Source: a virus | Direction: 5' to 3' (one strand) | IMG/VR virus record: IMGVR_UViG_3300025655_000226 | Coordinates: 1 to 27,543 of that record | DNA length: 27,543 nt | Shown: positions 1 through 5,450 of the stretch, piece by piece | Layout: each line of letters begins with the position of its first letter | Numbering within the stretch: position 1 is the stretch's first letter | The notes under the pieces: model-generated | What the model was told of the DNA's origin: nothing | The model's database searches: none | Seen by the model: the letters and a program-made list of their open reading frames with translations, nothing else | Position numbers and translations under genes: made by a program

Positions 1-152
1 TGTTGATTAACAACAGACCTGATGGACAAACCGGCATTGCACAACTTGCTCAGATGAAAAAAGCTATTAAAATGGCTGAAAAAGTTTCTGTTATTGCAAG
101 AGGAAATGCTATGTCTGAGATGATGGAAGATGTAAGTTGCGGTTGCGACTAG
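1..152 (+). CDS. 3' end of an unknown phage protein, truncated by the window edge
   Basis: The reading frame starting at base 3 is open from the left edge and ends with TAG at 150-152, giving 49 visible residues. The visible part is mostly helical and rich in Ala, Lys and Met, with the stretch AQLAQMKKAIKMAEK in the middle, and it finishes with the cysteine pair of SCGCD. A similar Cys-Gly-Cys motif occurs in the small protein at 4779-4961. A terminator follows within 21 bases, which supports this being a real gene end. The family cannot be recognised from this fragment and no function is proposed. Confidence 0.55.
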   Translation, partial: LINNRPDGQTGIAQLAQMKKAIKMAEKVSVIARGNAMSEMMEDVSCGCD

Positions 153-172
153 TAAAATCCATTTGTAAAAAC

Positions 173-202
173 AGCGAGGTTCTAATCAATCTCGCTTTTT
201 TT
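173..202 (+). terminator. Rho-independent terminator after the truncated first gene
   Basis: AGCGAGGTT (173-181) pairs with AATCTCGCT (188-196), a 9-bp stem with one G-T pair and a 6-base loop. A T-run to base 202 follows directly. It lies 21 bases after the stop codon at 150-152 and separates the leftmost gene from the groEL regulatory region. Confidence 0.85.
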
Positions 203-211
203 ATCATTAAT

Positions 212-238
212 CGACATAACCGGTTATGTTTTATGTCG
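212..238. repeat. Perfect palindrome nested in an inverted repeat (operator-like)
   Basis: ACATAACCGGTTATGT (214-229) is a perfect 16-bp palindrome. Overlapping it, CGACATAA (212-219) is repeated inverted as TTATGTCG (231-238), so the left arm can pair with either of two right arms. The arms contain the same CGACAT core that recurs in the array at 426-475. It follows the terminator at 173-202, so a simple terminator role is unlikely; a dimeric protein-binding site is the more natural reading, by inference. Confidence 0.6.
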
Positions 239-425
239 TTTTTGCGACGACTCATTTTTTGTAACTATCTCTTTATTAATACTTTATTCTTTTAATGTCG
301 ATAATGTTAAAAAAAAGAAGAGAATAGCTTCAAAAAAAAAGAAAGAGAGTAGTGTTTTATAGAGAGAGAGTATAGAAAAACAAAATCGCTTTTTGACACA
401 TTTTCAATGTTCATTGGGCTTAGCA

Positions 426-475
426 CAACATTGCATCAACATTTTTCAACATTTTTCGACATAAATCAACATAAA
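426..475 (+). repeat. Array of CRACAT repeats phased at one helical turn
   Basis: Cores of the form C(A/G)ACAT start at 426, 437, 447, 457 and 467, so spacings are 11, 10, 10 and 10 bases. The last four are exact 10-base units: TCAACATTTT twice, then TCGACATAAA and TCAACATAAA. Three more copies lie upstream, at 212 on the plus strand and at 233-238 and 295-300 on the minus strand. A 10-bp period places the sites on one face of the helix, as expected for iterons or a cooperative operator array. The array lies about 115-165 bases upstream of the groEL promoter. Confidence 0.7.
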
Positions 476-588
476 CCATAAAAAAAATGACACAGACCCT
501 TGCGTCATCCACAAACAAGAGCATAATAATTATTGTTTTGCTATCGCATTTTCTTTTCAAAAGTGGCTTTAATTAGAATTAATTGTAC

Positions 589-596
589 TATATTTG
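589..596 (+). promoter_or_regulatory. Bacteroidota-type promoter of the groEL operon (-7 element)
   Basis: TATATTTG fits the TAnnTTTG -7 element used by the Bacteroidota primary sigma factor. It ends 27 bases before the groEL ATG, similar to the other promoters in this window. No clear TTTG box is seen 17-23 bases upstream, so the upstream element is weak or absent, and the nearby repeat array may bind an activator or a repressor. Confidence 0.7.
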
Positions 597-622
597 CATA
601 TAACAATTAAAAATCAAATCAA

Positions 623-2239
623 ATGTTAGAAAATCAAGGTTATTCTCCTAAGGATTTACAATTTGGAGCAGAAGGAAGGAAAAAATTAGTTAGTGGCGTT
701 GTGAAAATGTCCAAAGCTGTGAAAGCTACATTAGGTCCGGGAGGTAATCCTGTGTTAATTGAATCTCCAAACCACACTCACAGTATCACAGTTACCAAAG
801 ACGGTGTAACTGTTGCAAAATCAATTGACTTACTTGACCCTTCGGAGAACCTTGCGGTTAAGATGATGAAGGAAGCTGCTGAGAAGACTGCTACTTCAGC
901 AGGAGATGGTACAACAACCGCTATTGTCCTTACTGAGGGATTGGTATTGAGTGGTATTGAGCACATAACAGCAGACTTAAACCGAACTGAGGTATTGAGA
1001 TGTATGGTGGACATCAGCGACAAGGTGGTGGACAAGTTACGAAGACGTAGCAAAAGAGTTACAAGCGCGATGTTAGTAGATGTAGCGAGTATCTCTGCAA
1101 ATAACGATAGAGAGATTGGGAAGATTATCTCAGAGGTGTACAAAGATGTGGGTAAAAACGGTATCGTTACAGTAGAGAAAAGTCAGAACGATGAGACCTA
1201 TGCTGAGACCACAATGGGGTTGAAATTCGACAGAGGGTACTTAAGCCCGATGTTTATAAATGATTCTAAAAAAGATGAGTGCGTATTTGAAGACACTATG
1301 GTTATGGTTGCTGATATGGAGATTACTAATATCCTTCAGATTGAGAGCATACTTAAACCAATTGTACAAGAAGGTAAGAAGTTATTGATTATATCCCCTT
1401 GTAATCAGAACTTGATTAATAGTTTGGCAGCGAATGTTGTCAAAGGACACATCAAAGTATGTGCGGTTGCACCTCCGGCATTTGGATACAAGCAGCACGA
1501 GCTGATGCAAGACATCGCTATCAGTGTTGGGGCTACTTATTTCAGTGAAAAGACAGGAGATGACTTGAGTATAATCAACTATGGCGACCTTGGACACGCA
1601 TACAAAGTAATTGTAAGCAAAGACAAGACCATTATCATCAAATCAAACACAAAAACAGACCAAAGAGCTATTGGCGCAAGAGTTGAACAGCTGTGGGATT
1701 CGCATAAAAACGCCACAAAAAAGCACGAAAAGGACCATTTATTGGAGAGAATTGCATCATTAACAGGTGGAATTGGGGTTATTTTTGTGGGTGGACAGAC
1801 TGACTTGGAGCAGAAAGAATTGTTCGATAGGGTTGACGATGCTGTTTGCGCGGTGCGTTCCGCACTTGAAGAAGGGATTCTACCGGGTGCAGGAAAGGCT
1901 TTGCTTGAAGAATCAGCTGCTTTGTTTACAGATGCAGATAAGAGTCCTGAATATGATGCGGCATTGAGAATTTTAAAGGCAGCTCTTATGGCTCCGTTTT
2001 TACAGATACTTGCAAACGCAGGATTGAAAGCTGAAGATATTTACAAAGATGGAACTGCTGAAGGTCAAGGTTACAACTTGAAGACAAGAGAGTATGGCGA
2101 CTTGATTAAGATGGGAGTAATCGACCCATTGAAAGTAACGCGAAGCGCATTACAAAATGCTGTGAGTGTAGCTGTAACAATCTTGAGTACCGATGCGATA
2201 ATTACGTTAGCTCGTACTTATGTGCAGGCTGAAGACTAA
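623..2239 (+). CDS. groEL: Phage-encoded chaperonin GroEL (60 kDa, type I)
   Basis: ATP-driven folding chamber subunit acting in the host cytoplasm, here probably for phage virion proteins. The 538 residues match group I chaperonins along the whole length. Visible landmarks are the nucleotide-binding TLGPG (36-40), TKDGVTVA (58-65), the catalytic loop AGDGTTTA (93-100, with Asp95 equivalent to E. coli Asp87), FDRGYLSP (202-209) and Asp406 equivalent to Asp398. Oddities: the usual LGPKGR is LGPGGN, and the C-terminus ends in VQAED without the Gly-Gly-Met tail. The start has a Bacteroidota leader (AATCAAATCAAATG) and a promoter 27 bases upstream. It heads an operon that ends with groES. Family assignment is firm; a dedicated virion substrate is inference. 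Confidence 0.97.
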   Translation: MLENQGYSPKDLQFGAEGRKKLVSGVVKMSKAVKATLGPGGNPVLIESPNHTHSITVTKDGVTVAKSIDLLDPSENLAVKMMKEAAEKTATSAGDGTTTAIVLTEGLVLSGIEHITADLNRTEVLRCMVDISDKVVDKLRRRSKRVTSAMLVDVASISANNDREIGKIISEVYKDVGKNGIVTVEKSQNDETYAETTMGLKFDRGYLSPMFINDSKKDECVFEDTMVMVADMEITNILQIESILKPIVQEGKKLLIISPCNQNLINSLAANVVKGHIKVCAVAPPAFGYKQHELMQDIAISVGATYFSEKTGDDLSIINYGDLGHAYKVIVSKDKTIIIKSNTKTDQRAIGARVEQLWDSHKNATKKHEKDHLLERIASLTGGIGVIFVGGQTDLEQKELFDRVDDAVCAVRSALEEGILPGAGKALLEESAALFTDADKSPEYDAALRILKAALMAPFLQILANAGLKAEDIYKDGTAEGQGYNLKTREYGDLIKMGVIDPLKVTRSALQNAVSVAVTILSTDAIITLARTYVQAED

Positions 2240-2441
2240 AGAGTTCATAAAGTTTACTGTGATATGGGTGGCGTGTAATCTATCAATACCATTTTGGATG
2301 GTAGGACACGTACACCTAACGGTAAACATCTACGAGGACTTGACTGAGATATTAACGTCAATGGGAATGAACATAATAGTTGCTGTTGGCTTTTGGTTAA
2401 ATTGGAAAGACGAATCTAAAAATTATGATAAGAGGAATTGA
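2220..2441 (+). CDS. Small protein with two predicted membrane segments
   Basis: 73 residues with hydrophobic stretches at about 12-30 (FTVIWVACNLSIPFWMVGH) and 46-62 (TSMGMNIIVAVGFWLNW), and a charged C-terminal tail. A small inner-membrane protein with a helical hairpin is the likely shape. It overlaps the last 20 bases of groEL and the first 17 bases of the next gene, as expected for translationally coupled phage genes. I do not recognise a family. A holin-like or membrane-regulatory role is possible, but a better holin candidate exists at 7792-8223. Confidence 0.6.
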   Translation: MCRLKTKEFIKFTVIWVACNLSIPFWMVGHVHLTVNIYEDLTEILTSMGMNIIVAVGFWLNWKDESKNYDKRN

Positions 2442-2655
2442 CTACGTTACGATAGAAGTTTATGGATTAAACCAATCAGGGATGGCAGACTTAGAAGAGT
2501 GCCAAGGATTGTTGGATGAAAGTCCAAGGTTTAAGGACTTCAGAGCTGAGGCATTGAATCATAGAAGGGGAACCGGATATGTGGACGTAGCATTATACCC
2601 TAAAGATGGGGATAAGAGAAAATTCATAGAGGATGTAAAAAAGTTTGGACTATAA
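2425..2655 (+). CDS. Hypothetical small protein in the chaperonin operon
   Basis: 76 residues, soluble, mixed alpha/beta in appearance: a strand-like start (DYVTIEVYGL), a central acidic helix, a second strand (GYVDVALYP) and a C-terminal basic helix (KRKFIEDVKKFGL). No catalytic motif or cysteine pair beyond a single Cys is visible. It overlaps the preceding gene and precedes groES by 33 bases, so it is probably co-transcribed from the promoter at 589. I do not recognise the family, and no function is proposed. Confidence 0.65.
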   Translation: MIRGIDYVTIEVYGLNQSGMADLEECQGLLDESPRFKDFRAEALNHRRGTGYVDVALYPKDGDKRKFIEDVKKFGL

Positions 2656-2688
2656 AAAATAAAATAAACAATTAAAAATAAAAAAATT

Positions 2689-2952
2689 ATGTCATTAAAG
2701 CCCATCGGAAAATATATTGTCATCAAGACTATTGATGAAGAGTTAAAGACAGAGTCAGGATTGATTCTATCAGGAGAAGATGTAAATCAAATGCGTTATA
2801 AGCGCGGTATAGTTATTGCTTCGGGAACAGATGTTCCACATATCAAAAAAGATGATGAAATCTATTACGATAAAGTGCAAGGATTTACAATGTTGATTGA
2901 CGATAAGCAATACACGATTATTCGGGAGAACGATGTCGTTGTTGTTTTATAA
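2689..2952 (+). CDS. groES: Phage-encoded co-chaperonin GroES
   Basis: Lid of the GroEL chamber. The 87 residues follow the GroES plan: first strand PIGKYIVIK, a mobile loop about 16-36 carrying the hydrophobic tripeptide Leu25-Ile26-Leu27 that docks on GroEL, the strand RGIVIASG, a KKDDEIYYD strand and the C-terminal strand NDVVVVL. It is about ten residues shorter than bacterial GroES because the roof hairpin is reduced to GTDVPHI. It follows groEL in the same operon, so the phage carries a complete, probably matched, chaperonin pair. The last 35 bases overlap the 3' end of the convergent gene on the other strand. The start is set by the A/T-rich leader directly before the ATG. Confidence 0.9.
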   Translation: MSLKPIGKYIVIKTIDEELKTESGLILSGEDVNQMRYKRGIVIASGTDVPHIKKDDEIYYDKVQGFTMLIDDKQYTIIRENDVVVVL

Positions 2953-3361
2953 CTTTGTTCATTTCAATAATCATATCGCGATAAACCTTATCTGAGTATG
3001 ATACATTTTTATGAAACATTTTATTATATGAATTACTAACGGGGATTTCTTCCCCGCTTAGTTTTCTATAAAGCGTCTGAATCATTCGAGTGGCTTTAAT
3101 TGTCAATTGGTACAGAGCCTTTCTATTACCAACTCTATTTCTAAACTTTACTATCCACCCTTCTTTTTGAAGTCTGAAGAAACGAGTTACATCCCACCCC
3201 AAAAGATTATCAAACTCTTCAAACTTATCTTTTCCAAAATACTTTTCAGAGTATAGGAATAACAACATATCTAAGTCAGCCTGAGTAAGTTCGTATTTAA
3301 TTTTTGCGAATTGGCGAATTACTCTCCAATATTTTAGGTAATCATCTTGATTTGATTTCAT
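2918..3361 (-). CDS. Winged-helix-like DNA-binding protein, putative regulator
   Basis: 147 residues, and the only gene on the minus strand. The N-terminal half is helical (LTQADLDMLLFLYSE), followed by a helix pair (FFRLQKEGWI) and a beta wing (VGNRKALYQLT), the pattern of MarR-like winged-helix proteins. The C-terminal half is basic and helical and ends in KQQRHRSPE. Similar proteins occur beside the late genes of other Bacteroidota phages (from memory). It has its own -7 element TAACTTTG (3394-3387), 26 bases before its ATG and overlapping the rightward promoter, so it could control both directions. Its 3' end overlaps groES by 35 bases. The fold is inferred; the DNA target is unknown. Confidence 0.75.
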   Translation of the reverse strand: MKSNQDDYLKYWRVIRQFAKIKYELTQADLDMLLFLYSEKYFGKDKFEEFDNLLGWDVTRFFRLQKEGWIVKFRNRVGNRKALYQLTIKATRMIQTLYRKLSGEEIPVSNSYNKMFHKNVSYSDKVYRDMIIEMNKVIKQQRHRSPE

Positions 3362-3376
3362 TTGAATTTTTTTTTA

Positions 3377-3384
3377 TACATTTG
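3377..3384 (+). promoter_or_regulatory. Rightward Bacteroidota-type promoter for the small-protein cluster
   Basis: TACATTTG matches TAnnTTTG and ends 28 bases before the ATG at 3412. A TTTG at 3351-3354 lies 22 bases upstream, an acceptable -33 element, making this the best two-part promoter of the window. Its last four bases belong to the palindrome TTTGTACAAA (3381-3390) shared with the leftward promoter. Confidence 0.7.
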
Positions 3385-3386
3385 TA

Positions 3387-3394
3387 CAAAGTTA
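3387..3394 (-). promoter_or_regulatory. Leftward promoter for the winged-helix gene, overlapping the rightward one
   Basis: On the minus strand, TAACTTTG (3394 to 3387) fits TAnnTTTG and ends 26 bases before the start codon at 3361. It uses the other arm of the palindrome TTTGTACAAA (3381-3390), so the two -7 elements point away from each other with their initiation regions crossing. No good -33 box is seen for this direction. Confidence 0.55.
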
Positions 3395-3411
3395 TTAAAT
3401 AAAAAATAATT

Positions 3412-3633
3412 ATGGCACTAAATAATCAAAGACCCGACACTCCATTAGCAACTACCCCTGAGCCTCAACCTGTTAGTTCAGGATTGCAACCTTCAACTCA
3501 GATGGGAATGATTCCTCAGCAAAGAGTTGCTACAAAATTTGAGCAAACTGCTGACAGCGCTATAAATAAAATTAAAGCAATGACACCTGCTGCACCTGCT
3601 GCACCTGCCATACCTGCTGCACCTCAACAATAG
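3412..3633 (+). CDS. Small Pro/Ala-rich protein
   Basis: 73 residues of low complexity: a Pro/Thr-rich N-terminal part containing DTPLATTPEPQP, a short amphipathic segment (KFEQTADSAINKIKAM) and a C-terminal Ala-Pro tail built from repeats of the codon block GCACCTGCT. It is probably mostly disordered. It is the first gene after the promoter at 3377 and is five bases from the next gene, with which it shares a DTPL motif near the N-terminus. No family is recognised; a minor virion component or internal head protein would fit the neighbourhood, but this is only context. Confidence 0.6.
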   Translation: MALNNQRPDTPLATTPEPQPVSSGLQPSTQMGMIPQQRVATKFEQTADSAINKIKAMTPAAPAAPAIPAAPQQ

Positions 3634-3638
3634 AAATT

Positions 3639-3947
3639 ATGGGAATTGTAAAAAAAACAAAAGAAGAAAGAAAGGCAGAATCTGCCAAGACTTATGAGGC
3701 TGCATCAAAAAGAAGCGATACTCCTTTAGGAGATACTCCTGACCCAACTACACCTATTACAAATTTAAAATCGGCATTGGCTGATATTAATACAAGAAGT
3801 GCAGCAAGACAGGCATCTAAAGACGAATCTCAAGCAAAACTTGATGCTGATAGAATAGCAAGAAGCAGAGCAAAAAAATCTATTGCCGGAGAAGGTTCAA
3901 GACTTCAAGGATTGGCATCATTTGCGGATAGAACAAAATTAAAATAA
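3639..3947 (+). CDS. Small basic helical protein
   Basis: 102 residues, strongly charged. The N-terminus (KKTKEERKAESAKTYEAASK) is helical and basic, the middle carries SDTPLGDTPDP, similar to the DTPL segment of the preceding protein, and the C-terminal half is an Ala/Arg/Lys/Ser-rich helix that could form a coiled coil. No cysteine or catalytic motif is present. It belongs to the tight run of small genes 3412-4961, probably read from the promoter at 3377. I do not recognise the family. Confidence 0.65.
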   Translation: MGIVKKTKEERKAESAKTYEAASKRSDTPLGDTPDPTTPITNLKSALADINTRSAARQASKDESQAKLDADRIARSRAKKSIAGEGSRLQGLASFADRTKLK

Positions 3948-3975
3948 TAATTACTAACACAAACACTAAATTAAA

Positions 3976-4128
3976 ATGGCAAAGTCAAAATCAACACCAA
4001 ACTTACCCGCATCGTCAAAAATGCAAATGCCAATGGCAGCAAATAAACCTGCTATTAAAAACGCACTTAAAGGACCTTCTAAAGCGGCAGGAGTGAAATC
4101 AGTGAAAACTGCAATTAAAAAGAAATAA
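3976..4128 (+). CDS. Tiny basic protein, first of a tandem paralogous pair
   Basis: 50 residues. The N-terminus reads MAKSKSTPNLPASSKMQMPM and the rest is Lys/Ala-rich and strongly basic. The next gene starts in the last base of its stop codon (TAATG) and has the near-identical N-terminal motif TPNLPGSSRMQMPM, so the two are paralogs. The leader AAATTAAAATG is typical for this genome. The conserved TPNLPxSSxMQMPM block between two otherwise diverged peptides is good evidence that both are translated. The function is unknown. Confidence 0.7.
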   Translation: MAKSKSTPNLPASSKMQMPMAANKPAIKNALKGPSKAAGVKSVKTAIKKK

Positions 4129-4301
4129 TGGCTAAAGAAAAAGACACTCCGAACCTACCGGGTTCATCTCGTATGCAGATGCCTATGTCAAGTGGAAATA
4201 ATACTCCGCTTAAAATCAAAGCCGATAGTGATGGCGCAACTAGTAAAGTTACTAAAGCAGCCTCAGGAAAAGGTATGGGTGGTAAAAACCCTTATTGTTA
4301 A
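4128..4301 (+). CDS. Tiny basic protein, second of a tandem paralogous pair
   Basis: 57 residues starting MAKEKDTPNLPGSSRMQMPM, matching the preceding protein for about 20 residues, then diverging into a Lys/Ser/Gly-rich tail that ends KNPYC. The start codon overlaps the preceding stop (TAATG), indicating translational coupling. Compared with its partner it has an extra TPLKIKAD segment and a C-terminal cysteine. Function unknown; the pair looks like a recent local duplication followed by divergence of the C-terminal parts. Confidence 0.7.
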   Translation: MAKEKDTPNLPGSSRMQMPMSSGNNTPLKIKADSDGATSKVTKAASGKGMGGKNPYC

Positions 4302-4319
4302 TTATTAAATTTCAAAGAA

Positions 4320-4469
4320 ATGGCAAAGAGAAAAAAAGAAGTAGCTCCTGAAGTAGCTACTGAGACAGTAGTTACAGAAGAAATAACTCCTACTGTAGAA
4401 GTTGTATTGAACGTTCCTGCTCCTGAAAGAGAAGACCCGGGGCATAACACAAGAGCATTTAGACAATAA
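4320..4469 (+). CDS. Tiny protein with a basic head and an acidic Val/Glu-rich body
   Basis: 49 residues: a basic start MAKRKKE, then an acidic segment rich in Val, Thr and Glu, and the end EDPGHNTRAFRQ. It sits 18 bases after the preceding stop, within the small-gene run, and begins with the same Met-Ala-Lys as its neighbours. No domain is recognisable. Coding is supported by the spacing, the common MAK start and the lack of another use for the interval; the evidence is modest because the gene is so short. Confidence 0.55.
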   Translation: MAKRKKEVAPEVATETVVTEEITPTVEVVLNVPAPEREDPGHNTRAFRQ

Positions 4470-4499
4470 TAATTTAAATATCCTATTACTTCTAATAAA

Positions 4500-4766
4500 A
4501 TGGTAGTAATGGGATTTTTAATAAAAAAAGTACTGATGAAAGAAATGATAAAAAGAAAAGATGGCTCTGTATCTCAAAGAGGTCTTTATGACAATATTAG
4601 AGCTGCTAAAGGTTCAGGAAAAAAACCAACTCCAAAAATGCTTGCGCAAGAAAAAATAATTGAAAAAGCAAAGCAATACGAGTCTAAAAAATCATTGGAT
4701 GGTAAGATGAAATTCCTAAAAGGAAATGTTAGTAAATTACCTGTCCAAAAAAATAAAAAAAAGTAA
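4500..4766 (+). CDS. Small Lys-rich protein of a family common in phages
   Basis: Up to 88 residues. The core reads KRKDGSVSQRGLYDNIRAAK, then GSGKKPTPKMLAQEK, a pattern I associate from memory with short proteins of freshwater and marine phages, function unknown. The C-terminus is a Lys-rich tail. The start is uncertain: ATG codons at 4500 and 4509 and one before KEMIKRKDG (4536) are all in frame, and none has a clear ribosome-binding site; the conserved core begins soon after the last one. It is unrelated in detail to the basic protein at 8606-8878 but has the same general character. Confidence 0.65.
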   Translation: MVVMGFLIKKVLMKEMIKRKDGSVSQRGLYDNIRAAKGSGKKPTPKMLAQEKIIEKAKQYESKKSLDGKMKFLKGNVSKLPVQKNKKK

Positions 4767-4778
4767 TATCTTTACAAA

Positions 4779-4961
4779 ATGAAATCACAAGGATTGGGAG
4801 ATACGATTGAAAAAATAACTGCTGCAACAGGAATTAAGTATGTGGTAGAGACTATCGCGGAAGCGGTAGGAAAAGATTGTGGATGCAGCGGCAGAAAAGC
4901 TACTATGAATAATCCGAAACTATTGATTAACAAAACATTTTATAAAATAAATCCAAATTAA
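4779..4961 (+). CDS. Small GLGDTIEKIT/DCGC-type protein
   Basis: 60 residues with two recognisable blocks: GLGDTIEKITAATGIKYVVE near the N-terminus and DCGCSGRK in the middle, followed by NPKLLINK. This combination recurs in many Bacteroidota phages, where a short helical part precedes a Cys-Gly-Cys motif (from memory). The two cysteines could bind metal in an oligomer, but this is not shown. It ends two bases before the next gene and closes the small-protein run. The Cys-Gly-Cys motif also occurs at the end of the truncated gene at 1-152. Confidence 0.7.
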   Translation: MKSQGLGDTIEKITAATGIKYVVETIAEAVGKDCGCSGRKATMNNPKLLINKTFYKINPN

Positions 4962-4963
4962 AA

Positions 4964-5449
4964 ATGGCAACTCAAAAATTACAACCGACAAGAGCATTAA
5001 CAGTAATAAAGTCAGACAACGCAGTTATTCCATTTGTCAATTTAATTGATTCAGGAGTAAACACAAGTATTGTCTCTTTTGCGTTAGTTTCGTCAAGTTC
5101 AACATTTGTAACTGATAATGTTAAAACAGGAGACATTGTTTATAATTTAACAGATGGAACTGCTGCTACTGTAGAATCTATTGTAAGTCAAACTCAAATA
5201 GTTTTAAATGCTGATATTTTCTTAGCTACTTTAAAAACTTTTGAAATATATCAACAATCTGCACAAACAGGTATTGGAAATCAAGGATGTGTGCTTTACA
5301 TTGGAACAGGAGGAAATATAAAAGTAACCACAAGTGGAAATGATATAGTTACATTTGTAAATGTTCAAGATGGAACCTTTTTCCCAATCAATGTATTAAA
5401 AGTTTTTGCAACAGGAACTACTGCTTCTAACATCATAGCTCTTTGGTAA
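4964..5449 (+). CDS. Putative virion structural protein, beta-rich
   Basis: 161 residues, rich in Val, Thr and Ser with almost no helix. Residues about 41-96 (core STFVTDNVKTGDIVYN to IVLNADIF) form a beta module that recurs inside the ring protein at 20123-21079. The C-terminal part (TTSGNDIVTFVNVQDGTF, then VFATGTTASNIIALW) matches short phage structural proteins found next to adhesin or head-fibre genes. It lies two bases from the following adhesin gene. A capsid decoration or fibre-attachment role is likely but not shown. Confidence 0.75.
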   Translation: MATQKLQPTRALTVIKSDNAVIPFVNLIDSGVNTSIVSFALVSSSSTFVTDNVKTGDIVYNLTDGTAATVESIVSQTQIVLNADIFLATLKTFEIYQQSAQTGIGNQGCVLYIGTGGNIKVTTSGNDIVTFVNVQDGTFFPINVLKVFATGTTASNIIALW

Positions 5450-5450
5450 T

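Larger units (their letters stand above)
153..622. other. 470-base non-coding regulatory region upstream of groEL
   Basis: This is the only gene-free stretch longer than 300 bases. From left to right it holds a terminator (173-202), a 16-bp perfect palindrome (214-229) inside a larger inverted repeat, a purine-rich tract (about 309-385), a run of phased CRACAT repeats (426-475), an imperfect ATGAC/GTCAT inverted repeat (487-508) and a Bacteroidota-type promoter (589-596). No convincing open reading frame fills it. The density of repeats suggests a control region or a replication origin; the sequence alone does not tell which. Confidence 0.75.

Noticed and set aside
393-398. TTGACA, a sigma70-type -35 box
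   Set aside because: No TATAAT-like partner 17 bases downstream and the window otherwise shows Bacteroidota-type promoters, so this is probably chance.
778-1143. Open frame of 121 residues on the minus strand
   Set aside because: It lies entirely within groEL in an antisense frame, has no protein-like features or own leader, and groEL conservation explains the sequence.
3040-3056. CGGGGA/TCCCCG hairpin as a firm terminator for the groEL-groES operon
   Set aside because: It lies inside the minus-strand gene and has only a broken T-run after it; kept as a possibility under the overlap finding but not annotated.
4767-4774. TATCTTTA as a promoter for the gene at 4779
   Set aside because: The last base is not G and the element would lie only five bases before the start codon, unlike the 17-34 bases seen elsewhere.
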